Positions 25,582 to 34,458 of a stretch of 64,000 nt of DNA are shown piece by piece. Numbering within the stretch: the stretch's first letter is position 1; every line of letters starts with the position of its first letter. The translations under genes and the position numbers were made by a program. Below the pieces are notes generated by a model. That model worked only from the letters and a program-made list of their open reading frames with translations. It ran no database searches and was not told the origin of the DNA. The DNA comes from Collinsella sp. TM10-22 (GTDB lineage: Bacteria > Actinomycetota > Coriobacteriia > Coriobacteriales > Coriobacteriaceae), in the NCBI RefSeq assembly GCF_003466125.1, contig NZ_QSOC01000001.1:47622-111621 (forward strand). Direction: 5' to 3'.

Positions 25582-25962
25582 ATGGATGAGAACAAGATGG
25601 GATGGCGCGAGTATGCGGGCTATGCCGCGATGTCGGCTGAGGAGTTGGCGCGCGATTGCGAGGTGCAGGTGTTTCGCGCGACGGGTCCGGGCGGACAAGG
25701 CGTCAACACGACGGACTCGGCGGTGCGCATGAAGCATGTGCCCACAGGGATTACCGTGACGGCGCGCGAAAGCCGTAGTCAGTTCCAAAATCGCGCGAGC
25801 TGCCTGCGCAAGCTGCGCGCCGAGCTTGAGCGTCGCGGGCGTCCACCGCGCCGACGCGTAAAGACCAAGGTGCCCCAGCGCTCTCGCCAGCGCAGGCTCA
25901 ACGATAAGCACTTCAATGCCATTAAAAAGGCCAACCGACGCAAGCCGGGCAGGGACGAGTAG
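25582..25962 (+). CDS. peptide chain release factor-like protein (GGQ domain only)
   Basis: The 126-residue protein is a single RF-1 class catalytic domain with the GGQ loop ([17 protein letters not shown], residues 36-52) and a basic C-terminus rich in R and K. It lacks the codon-recognition domain of RF1/RF2. This architecture matches ArfB/YaeJ-type ribosome-rescue hydrolases, or the release-factor-like proteins found next to RNA repair genes. Hydrolysis of peptidyl-tRNA on stalled ribosomes is inferred. ATG 25582 has GGGAGGTG upstream. Confidence 0.85.
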   Translation: MDENKMGWREYAGYAAMSAEELARDCEVQVFRATGPGGQGVNTTDSAVRMKHVPTGITVTARESRSQFQNRASCLRKLRAELERRGRPPRRRVKTKVPQRSRQRRLNDKHFNAIKKANRRKPGRDE

Positions 25963-25983
25963 TCGCTTGTTCCACTGGTCTTG

Positions 25984-26946
25984 CTAGCGGGTGGGGTGCC
26001 AAACTTGGAGGGCGCCGCCGAGGACGTCGACCTCGATGCGCGAGGCGACAACGGGCTCGCCATCGGCTTGGATGGGGTAATCGGGCTGCTCGAAGGTGAG
26101 CTCGGCATGGCAGCAACGGCGCATACGAACCGGCGGCAGCTTGGTGTGGTGGCCGTCCTTGGCCGAAAGAAACATGGGTAGGGCAATCGCGCGGGGGACG
26201 GGGCCGCAGGCGTAGCAGACGTCGAGTATGCCGTCGCAGGGGTCGGCATCGGGACAGATGCGATAGCCCGAGCCGTAGGTGGGGCCCAGCTGAATCGCCA
26301 TGATGATCGCCCGCACGCGCTCGGCGGGCGCGCCGTCAAAGCTGACCGTCATGGGGTAGTTGCGATAGCGCAGACCAAACTGCTCAAGTCCCGAGAGGGT
26401 GTAGAGCGGAGTACCCGTCAAGCCGGTCTTTTTGCGCAACTCGGTGGTGCCCAGGCCAATAGCGGCATCGATGCCGACCGAGAGCGTCTGGCCGTAGTAC
26501 TCCACCGAAGCCTCGCCGCTTCCGCTTGCGGGGTTCCATGAGCGAATACGCCCGATGTCCTGACGTTGCAGCTCAGAGGTGAGCAGCGCGCCAAAATCCT
26601 TACCGGAGAAATCGTCGATTCCGAGCGTCTGGGCAAAATCGTTGCCGGAGCCCACGGGCAGGACGGCAAGGGCGGGACGGATGTCCTCTTCCTGCGCCAT
26701 GAGCCCATTGACAACCTCGTGGATCACGCCGTCGCCGCCGAGTGCGATAACCGTGCGATAGCCCTGGGCCTGTGCGGCAAGTTCCTTGGCATGCCCCATG
26801 CGCTCTGTCAGCACCAAGTCAAACTGGGACGCGCGCGCCGTCATGTCCAAAAAGCGTTGCAGGCGCTCGGCAACCTCGCGCGCCGCGCCCGACTGGGCAG
26901 CGGGGTTGGCGATGATGAGCGTGCGACCAAAATCAGTTGCGTGCAT
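25984..26946 (-). CDS. diacylglycerol/lipid kinase (YegS/DgkB family)
   Basis: The 320-residue protein has the DAGK catalytic domain: LIIANPAAQSG at the N-terminus, ALGGDGVIHEVVNGL (GGDGT-type ATP motif) near residue 80, and LPVGSGNDFAQTLG. The C-terminal half is the beta-sandwich lipid-binding domain, ending with QADGEPV. It probably phosphorylates diacylglycerol or a related lipid at the membrane. ATG 26946 has GGGAG upstream; two earlier in-frame starts are possible. Confidence 0.9.
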   Translation of the reverse strand: MHATDFGRTLIIANPAAQSGAAREVAERLQRFLDMTARASQFDLVLTERMGHAKELAAQAQGYRTVIALGGDGVIHEVVNGLMAQEEDIRPALAVLPVGSGNDFAQTLGIDDFSGKDFGALLTSELQRQDIGRIRSWNPASGSGEASVEYYGQTLSVGIDAAIGLGTTELRKKTGLTGTPLYTLSGLEQFGLRYRNYPMTVSFDGAPAERVRAIIMAIQLGPTYGSGYRICPDADPCDGILDVCYACGPVPRAIALPMFLSAKDGHHTKLPPVRMRRCCHAELTFEQPDYPIQADGEPVVASRIEVDVLGGALQVWHPTR

Positions 26947-27033
26947 GGGGCGACTCCCGGCGTGTGGCATGACGGTGCGGTCGCGCTCAGGTCGAATTGC
27001 CCCCGATTGTGGCTGCACGGCGAATACTAACGT

Positions 27034-28455
27034 CTACTCTATCAGGTCGTTGTGGCGCTCGATAGCATCCGCCACCGTGCCGCCCTCGTCCACGATAAGC
27101 GAGCGGCACTTAGGGGACACAATGCGCTGGGCGGGATATACGCCGCGGTGTCCGCCAACGAGATAGCTAATAAACGAGACGATGACAAAGAAGCCCGCGG
27201 CCGTTCCATGGAACAGGTCGATAGCCATCATGCAGGTGGTGATGGGCACGTTGAGGCCGGCGCAGAAGACGCCGAGCATGCCGAGGGCCGCCATAAAGCT
27301 CGGGTCGAGTCCGGCGAGGCAGCCAATCCATCCGCCGAGCGCCGCACCGATGCCAAACAGGGGCGTGACCTCGCCGCCTTGGAAGCCCGCGCCCAGGGTA
27401 AGCGCTGTGACGACCAACTTGATGACTGCGTCCGCCAGGGTGGTGTTGCCTGCAAATCCGGCGCCGGAAAGCCACGTGGAAAGGCCGGCGTAGTCCCAGG
27501 CGTCGAGTATCGCGTAGGCCGCGAGCACCACGAGCGCGCCCACGAGTGCGCGAGCAAGGTAGTTGGTGATAAGGCGACCGTACAGGCTTTTGACGGTTCG
27601 AACCGACCAGGCAAAGAGACGTGCCGTCAGGCCAAAGATAATGCCTCCGATAACGACGATGGCAACCGTTCTGGGCGTCATGTCGGGAACGCTGGCGATG
27701 ACGTTGCTCTCGTACTGGGTGCCCATAGCGAGTGACGTAAAGTAGCCGGTAAACGAGGCGACCAGGCAGTAGATGCCCGCGGTGTAGTCGATCTTGCCGA
27801 TAAAGCACATCTCCATGCCAAAGAAAGCTCCGGCAAGGGGCGAACCGAATACGGCGCCAAAGGCCGATGAGATGCCGGCGAGCATGAGGTCATGGTGGTC
27901 ATGCTTTTTGAGGTGGGCGAGGCTCGAGATGTTGCTGGCGATGGTGCCGCCAATCTGCACTGCGGCTCCCTCGCGACCGGCCGATCCGCCCGTTAGGTGC
28001 GTGAGCGTGGAGCAGACGAAGGTGAGGACGGCCATGCGCATATGGATGAGGCGTGTGCCCAGAGCGGAGTCGATGACCAGGTTGTTGCCACGCTTGGCGG
28101 CAAGACCGTGGTTTTTGTACACCCACGCGGTGGCCACGCCCACGACGGGGAGCAGGGCGTAGACCCACGCATGGTGCTCTCGATAATCGGTCGCGATATC
28201 CAGCGAGGCCAAAAACGCCCAGGCGGCAACGCCCATGGCGAGCGAAACGACAACGACGAGCGCGAGCAGCTTGGCACTCGCGAGCATGTTACGGGCATTG
28301 CGGCGCGTGTCGGCGGCCAAGAGCTGCTCAGAGCGGGTGAGCTGGTTGCGACCGCTGATGATCAAGTCGGCCGGAGAGAAGGTTCTGCCGTCTTTGTCCT
28401 GACGGGCGTCATCAGACTGGTCGAGTGTATTTTCACGTTTATCGATAAAAGCCAT
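27034..28455 (-). CDS. ClC-family chloride channel/antiporter
   Basis: The 473-residue integral membrane protein has the ClC selectivity motifs: GGSAGREGAAVQIGG (the GREGP-type loop with the gating glutamate) and GAGFQGGEVTPLFGIGAALG. A charged N-terminus of about 75 residues precedes the helices. Bacterial ClC proteins exchange chloride or fluoride for protons. There is no CBS domain. ATG 28455 follows AAGAGGACGTT. It is downstream of no obvious partner. Confidence 0.92.
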   Translation of the reverse strand: MAFIDKRENTLDQSDDARQDKDGRTFSPADLIISGRNQLTRSEQLLAADTRRNARNMLASAKLLALVVVVSLAMGVAAWAFLASLDIATDYREHHAWVYALLPVVGVATAWVYKNHGLAAKRGNNLVIDSALGTRLIHMRMAVLTFVCSTLTHLTGGSAGREGAAVQIGGTIASNISSLAHLKKHDHHDLMLAGISSAFGAVFGSPLAGAFFGMEMCFIGKIDYTAGIYCLVASFTGYFTSLAMGTQYESNVIASVPDMTPRTVAIVVIGGIIFGLTARLFAWSVRTVKSLYGRLITNYLARALVGALVVLAAYAILDAWDYAGLSTWLSGAGFAGNTTLADAVIKLVVTALTLGAGFQGGEVTPLFGIGAALGGWIGCLAGLDPSFMAALGMLGVFCAGLNVPITTCMMAIDLFHGTAAGFFVIVSFISYLVGGHRGVYPAQRIVSPKCRSLIVDEGGTVADAIERHNDLIE

Positions 28456-28672
28456 AACGTCCTCTTTTTTGTTGTGATGCATGCATTATAGGACGGCGCC
28501 CTCAGTCTCAAGGCGATTGGCAGGTTTCGGACCTGTTACGAGAGGCGCGTAGCCGACAGGTGTATTTGCCGTTGCGGGCCATGTCTTGAGCGGGCAGCGG
28601 GGGATTATACTGAACCAAACATAAAGAATCGGCGCTGCCGTTGCGCGCCGTGGCATGTAAGATCGCATCTCG

Positions 28673-29080
28673 ATGCGTCCCGGCAAGGCCATCACGTTTG
28701 GCCTGCTTGGGGGCAAGCCGTTTTTGGGGCTTTCGGGTAATCCCGCGGCGGCGTATGCGGGCTTTGAGATGCTCGCCCGCCCCGCGATCCGCAAGATGCG
28801 CGGCTTTGCCGAGGGTACGCGTCCCGTGCAGCAGGCGATATTGACGCACGGCGTGAAGAAGCGCCAGGACCGACGCTTCTTCGATCGCGCCACGGTTTTG
28901 CGCGACCCCGAGACCGATGAGCTGCTGGTGACCGAGGCCAAGACGCAGAATTCGGCGCTACTCGGCACGATGCAGCGGGCCAACTGCCTGCTGCGTATTG
29001 ACGAAGGGCCGTGTGAGCTCAAGGCGGGAGATGTCGTGGACGTTGTGCGCGTCGACCTGCCCGAGGGAACGGTGCTATAG
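28673..29080 (+). pseudogene. moeA: molybdopterin molybdenumtransferase, C-terminal fragment
   Basis: This 135-residue reading frame encodes only the last part of MoeA: MRPGKAITFGLLGGKPFLGL and GNPAAAYAGFEMLARPAIRKM, the active-site SxNP-type region, then domain IV (residues 60-135). MoeA is normally about 400 residues; domains I-III are missing and the DNA upstream is unrelated. MoeA inserts molybdate into adenylylated molybdopterin, and this remnant cannot. The mog remnant follows 10 bp downstream with a good ribosome site, so the two were an operon. Confidence 0.85.
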
Positions 29081-29090
29081 GAGGAACGCT

Positions 29091-29429
29091 ATGGAGTTGA
29101 AGATATCGATCGTGACGTGCTCGGATACGCGCGACCTTGCCCAGGACGAGGCAGGTGCCGCACTCGAGGAGCTTATCGAGGCGCAGGGATGGACGGTCGC
29201 CTCACATGTGGTCGTGCGCGACGACGTCAGCGAAATCGGTGATGCCATTGTGGAAGCCGCCGATGAGTGCCACGCCAATGTCGTGCTCACCTGCGGCGGA
29301 GTAACCTTACGGGCTGCTCCGCCTTTTTATGCAGCGACAGTGCGGGCCGTCTCGTGGTTATTGGTAAAAGAAAATTATCAGGCGAGAGATATTTATCATA
29401 AACATTATTCGCGCGAAAGCATAATCTAG
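29091..29429 (+). pseudogene. Mog/MoaB molybdopterin adenylyltransferase, N-terminal fragment
   Basis: ATG 29091 (AGGAGGAACGCT upstream) opens MELKISIVTCSDTRDLAQDE, the family N-terminus, and continues to VLTCGG near residue 69, where the conserved GGTG-type motif should follow. There the sequence breaks into a terminator hairpin (29295-29328) and AT-rich DNA, and the frame ends with non-family residues at 29429. The C-terminal half is lost. Mog/MoaB adenylylates molybdopterin before MoeA acts. Both genes of this pair are therefore broken. Confidence 0.85.
29295..29328 (+). terminator. terminator inside the truncated mog frame
   Basis: GGCGGAG (29295-29301) pairs with CTCCGCC (29317-29323), followed by TTTTT. 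It begins exactly where mog homology ends, so it was brought in by the rearrangement that truncated the gene. An AT-rich segment (29340-29430) follows. Confidence 0.75.
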
Positions 29430-29935
29430 TAACGGTGAAGGTTGACGACACCGAGCGCTTCGAGGGAGAGACGAACCCCGCGTTCACCTCGAGCCTTGAG
29501 AGGGCGGTCGATACCTCGGGCGTGAAGGTCGAGTACTCCTGCGTCGCCGATGAGAGTTCCCCGGCGGGCGAGTACCAGATCGAGGCGACGGTCACCGACC
29601 CGAACTTTGATGTCACGGTTGAGCCCGGTACGCTGACGGTGAAGAAGAAGCAGGAGCCCGGCAACCCGGACCCGGATAAGCCCGGGACGCCCGATTCCGA
29701 CCAGTCGGATTCTGGGGATCCGGCAAAACCAGGTAGTTCGGCTGACTCCGCAGCCGATAAGGCAAGGGGCGATGGTGCGGAAAACCCAGGACAGAAGGCT
29801 TCGTCCAAGTCGGGCGCTCAGCAGCTCGCCGATACGGGCGATCACGCGCCATTGGCAGTCGCCGTGGCTGCGGGCGCCGTTGCGCTTATCGCAATAGCGC
29901 TCGAGCTGCTGCGTCGTCGTCGCTCGGACGCGTAA
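29430..29935 (+). pseudogene. C-terminal fragment of a sortase-anchored surface protein
   Basis: The frame encodes one MBG-like repeat (VDDTERFEGETNPAFTS ... YQIEATVTDPNFDVTV), a Pro/Asp/Ser-rich spacer (PGNPDPDKPGTPDSD), a sortase-type LADTG motif, a membrane helix and a basic tail RRRRSDA. The signal peptide and all preceding domains are missing; no start with a ribosome site is present. It is the 3' end of a large cell-wall adhesin, truncated at about 29430. It lies directly after the mog remnant. Confidence 0.8.
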
Positions 29936-30000
29936 CGGCTCAAAAGGGGTGGCTAGATTGAAGCTTTGCACGATTTAGTCTGCTAAAGCATATATACTTG

Positions 30001-30030
30001 CGGGACGGGTCTTTTGCCCGTCCCGTTTTT
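30001..30030 (+). terminator. terminator after the adhesin remnant
   Basis: CGGGACGGG (30001-30009) pairs with CCCGTCCCG (30017-30025), followed by TTTTT. It lies 24 bp before the brnQ start codon region. Confidence 0.88.
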
Positions 30031-30053
30031 GTCTCGACTCGAAAGGTGGTCCC

Positions 30054-31412
30054 ATGGCCTCATCCGCTCCCCGCGGCCTGCGCTCCGACCATGTCCTCAC
30101 TGTCGGCATTGCCCTGTTCTCGATGCTCTTTGGCGCCGGCAACCTCATTATTCCGCCGCTGCTGGCGCTGCTGGCAGGTTCTGCCACGCCGGTCGTCATG
30201 CTCGGCTTTCTCATCGCCGCCATCGGCCTGCCCGTCATGGGCTTTATCGCCGTGGCACTTGCCGGAACGGCGCGCGAGCTTGCCGGCCGCGTGCACCCCA
30301 AGTTTGGCGAATTCTTTGTCGCGGCGGTGTATCTGGCCATCGGCCCGTGCTTGGCCATTCCGCGCACGAGCTCAACAGCCTTCGAGATGCTGGTGCCGCT
30401 GCTGCCCGAGGGCGTCTCGCTCGCCACGGCTCGCCTGGTGTTCGCCGTCGGATTCTTTATCGTCGCATTTGCGCTCACGCTGCGTCCCGGCGTCATCACG
30501 CGCGTGCTCGGCCGTATTACGGGCCCCGCGCTCATCGTCCTTATCGTGTTGGTCGTGGGTGCTGCCGTGGTCTCGCCGCTGGGTCCCGCTGCCGCGCCGC
30601 AGGCTCCCTATAATGCCGGCGCTGCCGTGCAGGGCTTTTTGACCGGCTACCAGACCATGGACCTGCTCGCCTCGCTCGCCTTTGGCATCATCATCGCCGA
30701 GACTATCCACGAGCTGGGCGTTACCGATGACAAGCGCGTTGCCTTCGAGATTTCGCGCTCCGGCGTGATCGCCGGTGTGCTCATGGCCATCATCTACTGC
30801 GGCCTAGCACTTGCCGGCACGCAACTCAGCACCGTGATGCCCGATGCCACCAATGGCGCCGCCATCCTCGCTCGCTCTGCCTCCATGCATTTTGGCCTTG
30901 CCGGCACGGTCGTGGTCTTTGCGATCTTCTTCCTCGCTTGCATGAACGTGTGCATCGGGCTCATCAGCTGCTGTTCGCGCTATTTCTGCGAGACGTATGT
31001 GGTCAAAGGGGGAGCGGAGGCTTCCGAGGAGGCCATGCGCCGTCCCTTTGCGGTTCTCGCCTTTGTGTTCGCGGCGTTTTCGTGCGTGCTCTCCAACGTG
31101 GGTCTCGACATGATCCTCATGTTCTCGGTGCCCATGCTCAACGCCCTGTACCCCGTCGCCATCGTGCTGGTGCTTATGGGTCTGGTGCACGGTTTTTGCG
31201 ACGCGCATCCGCAGGTGTGGGTCTGGGTCGGCGGCGTTGTCGCGGTCCAGAGCGTGATCACCTCGGTCCGCGATGCGTTCTTTACGGGCGCGTGGCTGCC
31301 GTTCGATGCGCTGCCGCTGGCAGACATTGGAGCCGCGTGGGCGCCGGTTGCCGTGGTGGCGTTTGTGATCGGCCTGCTCCACAGCCGGTTTGTCGCACAT
31401 TCGAGGAGCTAG
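30054..31412 (+). CDS. brnQ: branched-chain amino acid transport carrier
   Basis: The 452-residue membrane protein of the LIVCS family has about 12 helices. It imports leucine, isoleucine and valine with sodium or protons. The N-terminal GIALFSMLFGAGNLIIPP is the family signature. ATG 30054 has GAAAGGTGGTCCC upstream. The gene directly follows a terminator; no leucine leader peptide or T-box was seen. Confidence 0.92.
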   Translation: MASSAPRGLRSDHVLTVGIALFSMLFGAGNLIIPPLLALLAGSATPVVMLGFLIAAIGLPVMGFIAVALAGTARELAGRVHPKFGEFFVAAVYLAIGPCLAIPRTSSTAFEMLVPLLPEGVSLATARLVFAVGFFIVAFALTLRPGVITRVLGRITGPALIVLIVLVVGAAVVSPLGPAAAPQAPYNAGAAVQGFLTGYQTMDLLASLAFGIIIAETIHELGVTDDKRVAFEISRSGVIAGVLMAIIYCGLALAGTQLSTVMPDATNGAAILARSASMHFGLAGTVVVFAIFFLACMNVCIGLISCCSRYFCETYVVKGGAEASEEAMRRPFAVLAFVFAAFSCVLSNVGLDMILMFSVPMLNALYPVAIVLVLMGLVHGFCDAHPQVWVWVGGVVAVQSVITSVRDAFFTGAWLPFDALPLADIGAAWAPVAVVAFVIGLLHSRFVAHSRS

Positions 31413-31423
31413 GGTATCGTCAC

Positions 31424-31452
31424 TTGCACAGGCGGGGAGTCTCCCCTATAAT
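31424..31452 (+). promoter_or_regulatory. promoter of the tRNA-Pro/tRNA-Gly unit
   Basis: TTGCAC (31424-31429) and TATAAT (31447-31452) are 17 bp apart, about 50 bp before the first tRNA. Confidence 0.75.
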
Positions 31453-31503
31453 TTCCTTCGCTTTGGGACACGCAAGGTTTAGACCTTAGCTGCTCAACAC
31501 CTT

Positions 31504-31580
31504 CGGGACGTGGCGCAGTTTGGTAGCGCGCCTGCTTTGGGAGCAGGATGTCGCAGGTTCAAATCCTGTCGTCCCGACCA
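31504..31580 (+). tRNA. tRNA-Pro (TGG)
   Basis: The acceptor arms CGGGACG and CGTCCCG pair, with encoded ACCA. The anticodon stem CCTGC/GCAGG flanks TTTGGGA with anticodon TGG. The T-loop GTTCAAATC is normal. It is followed 6 nt later by tRNA-Gly. Confidence 0.95.
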
Positions 31581-31586
31581 TATCTT

Positions 31587-31660
31587 GCGGGCGTAGTTCA
31601 ATGGTAGAACCCCAGCCTTCCAAGCTGATGACGCGGGTTCGATTCCCGTCGCCCGCTCCA
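31587..31660 (+). tRNA. tRNA-Gly (TCC)
   Basis: The acceptor arms GCGGGCG and CGCCCGC pair, with encoded TCCA. The anticodon loop CTTCCAA gives TCC. Its 3' end is duplicated 200 bp downstream (31846-31863), as expected for an integration target. Confidence 0.95.
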
Positions 31661-31863
31661 TAAGAATTGTTTTAACGGCTTTGGTTTCCTTTGGGAATCA
31701 GAGCTGTTTTCGTTTACGCGCCGGGCGACGGGAATCGAACCCGTCAGGGTGCGGAGCTGAGAAAAAGCGTGAGCATTTTCCAGCGCAGCACGCAAGGGCC
31801 GAAGGCCCGCAGCGAAACAAGGATTTGCGAAGCAAATCCTTGGACTTCCCGTCGCCCGCTCCA
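31643..31863. repeat. tRNA-Gly 3'-end direct repeat pair with inverted copy between (integration scar)
   Basis: The 18-bp tRNA-Gly end TTCCCGTCGCCCGCTCCA (31643-31660) recurs exactly at 31846-31863. A 21-bp reverse-complement copy of the tRNA T-arm/acceptor end lies between them (31723-31743), and a perfect 11-bp stem hairpin with loop GAA is at 31818-31842. The segment has no gene. It fits an attL/attR pair left after an integrated element was reduced to about 200 bp. The rest of the gap to 31977 is upstream DNA of the formate transporter. Confidence 0.75.
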
Positions 31864-31977
31864 AGCTATATAATCGCAGGCCAATATGCTAATTTGGCTC
31901 GCGTTTGTTTTTCCCATCTTCGCGGGACATGTTTATGACCAATGTTTGTCCCACATCGTACGAAAGTAGTGATTGCC

Positions 31978-32814
31978 ATGGCACAAAGTAAGGCAGAATA
32001 TCCCACTCCCGACTGCCTGGCGCCCGCCGCGATCGAGGCCAAGACCGAGGCTGCCGGTGTTGCCAAGGCCAGCCTGCCGGTCTCGAAGGCCTTTTTGCTC
32101 GCCATGTTCGCCGGCGCGTTTATCGCCTTCGGCGGCCTGTTCTTCACGGTCTTTCTGAGCGATCCCACGCTTGGCTGGGGCGCCCAGCGCTTCGTGGGCG
32201 GTCTTGCTTTTTGCCTGGGACTGGTGCTCGTGCTCATTTGCGGCGCGGAGCTGTTTACCGGTAACTCGCTTATGGTCTGCGCGCTTAAGAGCAAAAAGAT
32301 CACGCTCGTCCAGATGCTCAAGGCTTGGGCTATTGTGTGGATCGGCAACTTTGCCGGCGCCCTGTTCGTTGTCCTTTTGATTTACATGGCAGCTATTTAT
32401 AAGCTCAACGGCGAGGCCGTCGCCAACACCATGGTGAGCGTCGCCGCCGGTAAGGTTACGATCGACGCCGTTACCATCTTCTTCCGCGGCATTCTGTGCA
32501 ACATCTTTGTCTGCCTGGCCGTATGGATCGGCACTGCCGGCAAGACCGTGGTCGATAAGGTCGTGGGCATTTTGCTGCCTATCGCTGCCTTTGTGGCCTG
32601 CGGTTTTGAGCACTGCGTTGCCAACATGTACTTTTTGCCCATGGGCATTTTGATGCATTCCTGCGGCTATGGAGCCGATGTCGCCGGCGCCGATGCCCTC
32701 AACGCCGCCGGGCTGGCGCTCAACCTTTCGGTCGCCACGCTGGGCAATATCGTGGGCGGCGCCCTGATCGTGGCGCTGGGCTACTGGTTTATTTACGCCA
32801 ATAAAGAGGCCTAA
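31978..32814 (+). CDS. formate/nitrite transporter family protein
   Basis: The 278-residue FNT protein has six membrane helices and forms pentameric channels. Seen are the N-terminal FLLAMFAGAFIAFGGLF, CGAELFTGNSLMVCAL (omega-loop region) and GFEHCVANMYFLPMG with the central histidine motif. Formate is the likely cargo in a fermentative anaerobe. ATG 31978 fits the family start; ATG 31942 is a weaker alternative. It sits directly before the selA/selB remnants, which fits an ancestral formate-metabolism locus. Confidence 0.88.
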   Translation: MAQSKAEYPTPDCLAPAAIEAKTEAAGVAKASLPVSKAFLLAMFAGAFIAFGGLFFTVFLSDPTLGWGAQRFVGGLAFCLGLVLVLICGAELFTGNSLMVCALKSKKITLVQMLKAWAIVWIGNFAGALFVVLLIYMAAIYKLNGEAVANTMVSVAAGKVTIDAVTIFFRGILCNIFVCLAVWIGTAGKTVVDKVVGILLPIAAFVACGFEHCVANMYFLPMGILMHSCGYGADVAGADALNAAGLALNLSVATLGNIVGGALIVALGYWFIYANKEA

Positions 32815-32855
32815 AGGACCCAACCCATAACCGACCAAAAAGGGACAGGTTTATT

Positions 32856-33228
32856 TTGGCAGGTTTTGGACGAGGCTACAGCACGCTTGAGTATGACGTC
32901 GCGACCTGTGCCCGTGGGGCCGCAAAGAGCACGCCGCGCGTCTGCTGCGCAAGCTTCGCGAGGCTCAGTGCGAAGAGGCCGTGGAGCTGCAGGTTGTCGA
33001 GGGCGCCTCTACTCTCGGCGGCGGATCGCTGCCGACTGTCGAGCCCCCAACATTTTGCGTGCCGTCTGCCCTGTCGATGGGCGCCTATCCGCCGATGGCC
33101 TCAAGCGCGCCTTGGTTCAGGAGCCCGATACGCCGGTTGTGACGCGCGTGCGGCACGACCAGGTGCTGTTTGACGTTCGCACGCTTTTGCGCGACACCGA
33201 CCTTGATCTCGATGTCGAGGCGTTTCTT
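32856..33228 (+). pseudogene. selA: selenocysteine synthase remnants
   Basis: GFGRGYSTLEYDVATCARG (from 32859) is the conserved N-terminal block of SelA (GYSNLEYD...G.RG). After a deletion near 32930, a second piece reads LLRKLREAQCEEAVELQVVEG and GGGSLPTVE, the C-terminal GGGS-P motif region, then in another frame ALVQEPDTPVVTRV and VLFDVRTLL, the SelA tail. About 300 central residues with the PLP lysine are gone and there are frame changes. SelA converts seryl-tRNA-Sec to selenocysteinyl-tRNA. The remnant runs straight into selB sequence. Confidence 0.75.
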
Positions 33229-34395
33229 GACGGGACCGTGTTTGCGGGTGCCTCGATAGTGCCGGTGTCCTCCAAGACGGGCGAGGGCCTGGAAGAGCTG
33301 CTTACGGCGCTCGATAACGCGGTTTGCTCGTGCTGGTCGGAGCACCTGGAGGCAGCCGCGGGCTCGGGCGCCGCGCCCCGTCTTCCCATCGACCGTTGCT
33401 TTAGCATCCGCGGCATCGGAACCGTCGTGACGGGTACGCTGCACGACGGTCCCGTTTCGGTTGGCGATGAGCTCGTTGCGCTGCCGTCGCAAACGCGCTG
33501 TCGCGTGCGCGGGGGCAGGTTCACGGGGATACCCAGTGCGCGGTTCCCGGCCAGCGCGTCGCCCTGAACCTGGTGGGCGATGGCGTGGCGGGCCTCAAGC
33601 GCGGCGAGATGCTCGGCGTCGAGGGTCGCGTGGGCCAGAAGCTGCGCTTTTTGATGCAACTGACATATGTGGGGCGCGATGGCGTGCGATCCGGCGTTCT
33701 TGCTTCGGGTACGCGCATGCACGTCATGGCGGGCACGGCCGAGGTGCTCGGCCGCATTATGCTTTTGGACGACGAGCCGCCCCTCGCGGTCGGCGAGACG
33801 CGTGTGGTGCAGGTGCGCCTGGAACGGCCGCTGCCGTTGCGCGTCGGCGATCAGGCCGTCATTCTGTCGTATTCGCCAGTTTCGCTGCTTGGTGGCGGAC
33901 GCGTCCTGCTTTCGCACTGTCGCCGCGCGCGGGCCCTATCGGCGGGGGAGCGCGCGCGGCGTGTGCGCCGTCGACGGCGCCGAGGTGTTCGACCCGCATT
34001 CCGCTGCTGCGGCGATACGCATGGTGCGCGAGGCTGGCCAGCGTATCGTTGCCCTGTTGGACGAGGCGGGTCTTAATGCGCCGACGCTTCCCGAGGTGGG
34101 CGAGCAGTTGCAGCTCGATCGCGACACCATGACGCGTGCACTGCGCGAGCTTTCGCTCAACCACTCGATCGTTAAAGTCGAGCGCGACGTTGCCTTGTCC
34201 GCCGCCGCCGAGGCCCATGCGCGTGAGGTTGTTGCGACGGCTATCGAGGCTGCTGGCGGCGCCGCCACCACGAGTGTGCTGCGTGAAGCTCTGGGCGTGT
34301 CTCGCAAGCGAACCGTCAGCATCTTGGAGCACCTGGATGCCGTGCGCTTTACAGTGCTCGACAAGGAGGCCGGCGGTCTGAGATCGCTGCGCTAG
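33229..34395 (+). pseudogene. selB: selenocysteine-specific elongation factor, truncated and frameshifted
   Basis: The sequence starts in the last part of the G domain (GASIVPVSSKTGEGLEELL), so the GTP-binding motifs are missing. Domain II follows (RCFSIRGIGTVVTGTLHDG). A frameshift near 33515-33530 moves the reading frame (continuing VALNLVGDGVAGLKRGEML), and another near 33930-33960 moves it again into the C-terminal winged helices (DRDTMTRALRELSLNHSIVKV, LGVSRKRTVSILEHLDAVRF) ending at TAG 34395. SelB delivers Sec-tRNA to UGA; this copy cannot bind GTP. Confidence 0.85.
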
Positions 34396-34458
34396 CGGTT
34401 TCCGCATCGCTCTTTTCGATTGCGGCATATTCGGTTTGGTAACAATACCGCCACGCTT

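Noticed and set aside
31681..31938. Short frames within the tRNA-Gly scar
   Set aside because: They read through tRNA-derived repeats and have no ribosome site.
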